In this document: in pieces, positions 23,604 through 24,201 of the stretch
How positions within the stretch are numbered: the first letter of the stretch is position 1
Layout: every line of letters starts with the position of its first letter
Source: Pelargonium cotyledonis
Lineage: Eukaryota; Streptophyta; Magnoliopsida; Geraniales; Geraniaceae
NCBI GenBank assembly: GCA_036897625.1
Contig: JAYMTA010000789.1
Location: forward strand, 1-24,201
Direction: 5' to 3'
Length of the DNA stretch: 24,201 nt
Program-made: the position numbers and the translations under genes
The notes under the pieces: model-generated
What the model was told of the DNA's origin: nothing
Seen by the model: the letters and a program-made list of their open reading frames with translations, nothing else
Database searches by the model: none

Positions 23604-24201
23604 TCTCATATTTTATACATTATTAAAAAATATGAAGTGATCCAATAATTTACTCTGAAAACATGTTTGAGACATCATAAATGCAACTATCTGTAGTTTT
23701 GTTGAGACGCACATATATTTCTACACGACATAATTAAAACCGACAAATTAAATCCGAATTTACGAACATTCGATATGGACAAAATCATTCCTTACAGTAA
23801 AACTTTGAATTTTATCTGATAACAAATACTTAAGACCACCTTTAGATACAATCTCTAGTTCTCTATGTTACAATTAAAATAAGGAAAAACATCCCCAGAA
23901 TTTCCTGAACTTTCACGTTTGTTCACAGATATTCTCTGAACTTTAAGTTGTTCCGTGGTAGTCCAAAAACGAAAATTTTGTTCCATCATAGTCCCTACCG
24001 TCAAGTTTTTAACAGATTCCGTTAACTAGAGCTAACGTGGCATTAAAAAAATATTTTTTAAAATATAAATAACCAAAATTACTATTTTACCCTTACTTTT
24101 CTATCAAATTTATAGATATTGTCACTCAATCATTTTTCTCTCTCCTCTCGCCTGAACTACCGGGAACTTGCACAGGCACATACTCCTAATCAAAACAAAA
24201 C
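23604..24201. repeat. Repeat-like, gene-free sequence to the window end
   Basis: The first 270 bases are plain AT-rich sequence. From about 23890 to 24080 the phrases CCTGAACTTTCACGTTTGTT, CTCTGAACTTTAAG, CATAGTCCCTACCGTCAAGT, CAGATTCCGTTAAC and GAGCTAACGTGGCATT resemble a very common dispersed plant repeat seen in many non-autonomous DNA elements (inference from memory of that phrase pattern). Its other end lies outside or is not recognisable. The last 80 bases are CT-rich, with no frame I can support. Confidence 0.45.

Overview
This window is nuclear DNA from a flowering plant, almost certainly a eudicot. The coding parts are AT-rich but conserved, every gene is split by short GT-AG introns, and the spliced proteins match well-known plant families (LISCL GRAS regulator, plant ORP3-type oxysterol-binding protein, plant rhomboid, SEC22). 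I see no prokaryotic organisation, CRISPR array, tRNA or rRNA.

Layout. (1) 1-2510, plus strand: seven exons of an atypical SDR / NAD(P)-binding Rossmann protein of the At5g02240/At2g37660 type. The 5' end lies outside the window and the visible N-terminus looks like the end of a chloroplast transit peptide. (2) 4240-6519, minus: an intronless-CDS GRAS transcription factor (LISCL/SCL14-SCL33 type, 759 aa), with a probable 5'-UTR intron and an unusual probable 3'-UTR intron. (3) 9004-13025, minus: a complete ten-exon ORP3-type sterol/lipid transfer protein (455 aa). (4) 15646-18179, plus: a complete six-exon rhomboid protease (391 aa) with catalytic Ser and His. (5) 18860-21442, minus: a complete five-exon SEC22 R-SNARE (218 aa) with a leader intron, convergent with the rhomboid gene. 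(6) 22103-23361: a decayed region holding a 5'-truncated LINE insertion with a poly(A) tail and a perfect 15-bp target-site duplication, followed by the last two exons of an ALKBH1-like 2OG-Fe(II) dioxygenase that look pseudogenised. (7) 23362-24201: tandem repeat and dispersed-repeat sequence without a gene.

The genes do not form a pathway. ORP3, rhomboid and SEC22 all act on or in the endomembrane system, but this is probably chance neighbourhood. I found no new multi-gene system. The parts most worth a second look are the LINE insertion, the ALKBH1-like remnant, the post-stop intron and overlapping upstream ORF of the GRAS gene, a hAT-like MITE in SEC22 intron 1, tandem repeats inside the first introns of the rhomboid and ORP genes, and a Cys replacing Ser in the ORP signature. 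All exon borders were read by eye from splice sites, frame and family resemblance; no alignment was run.
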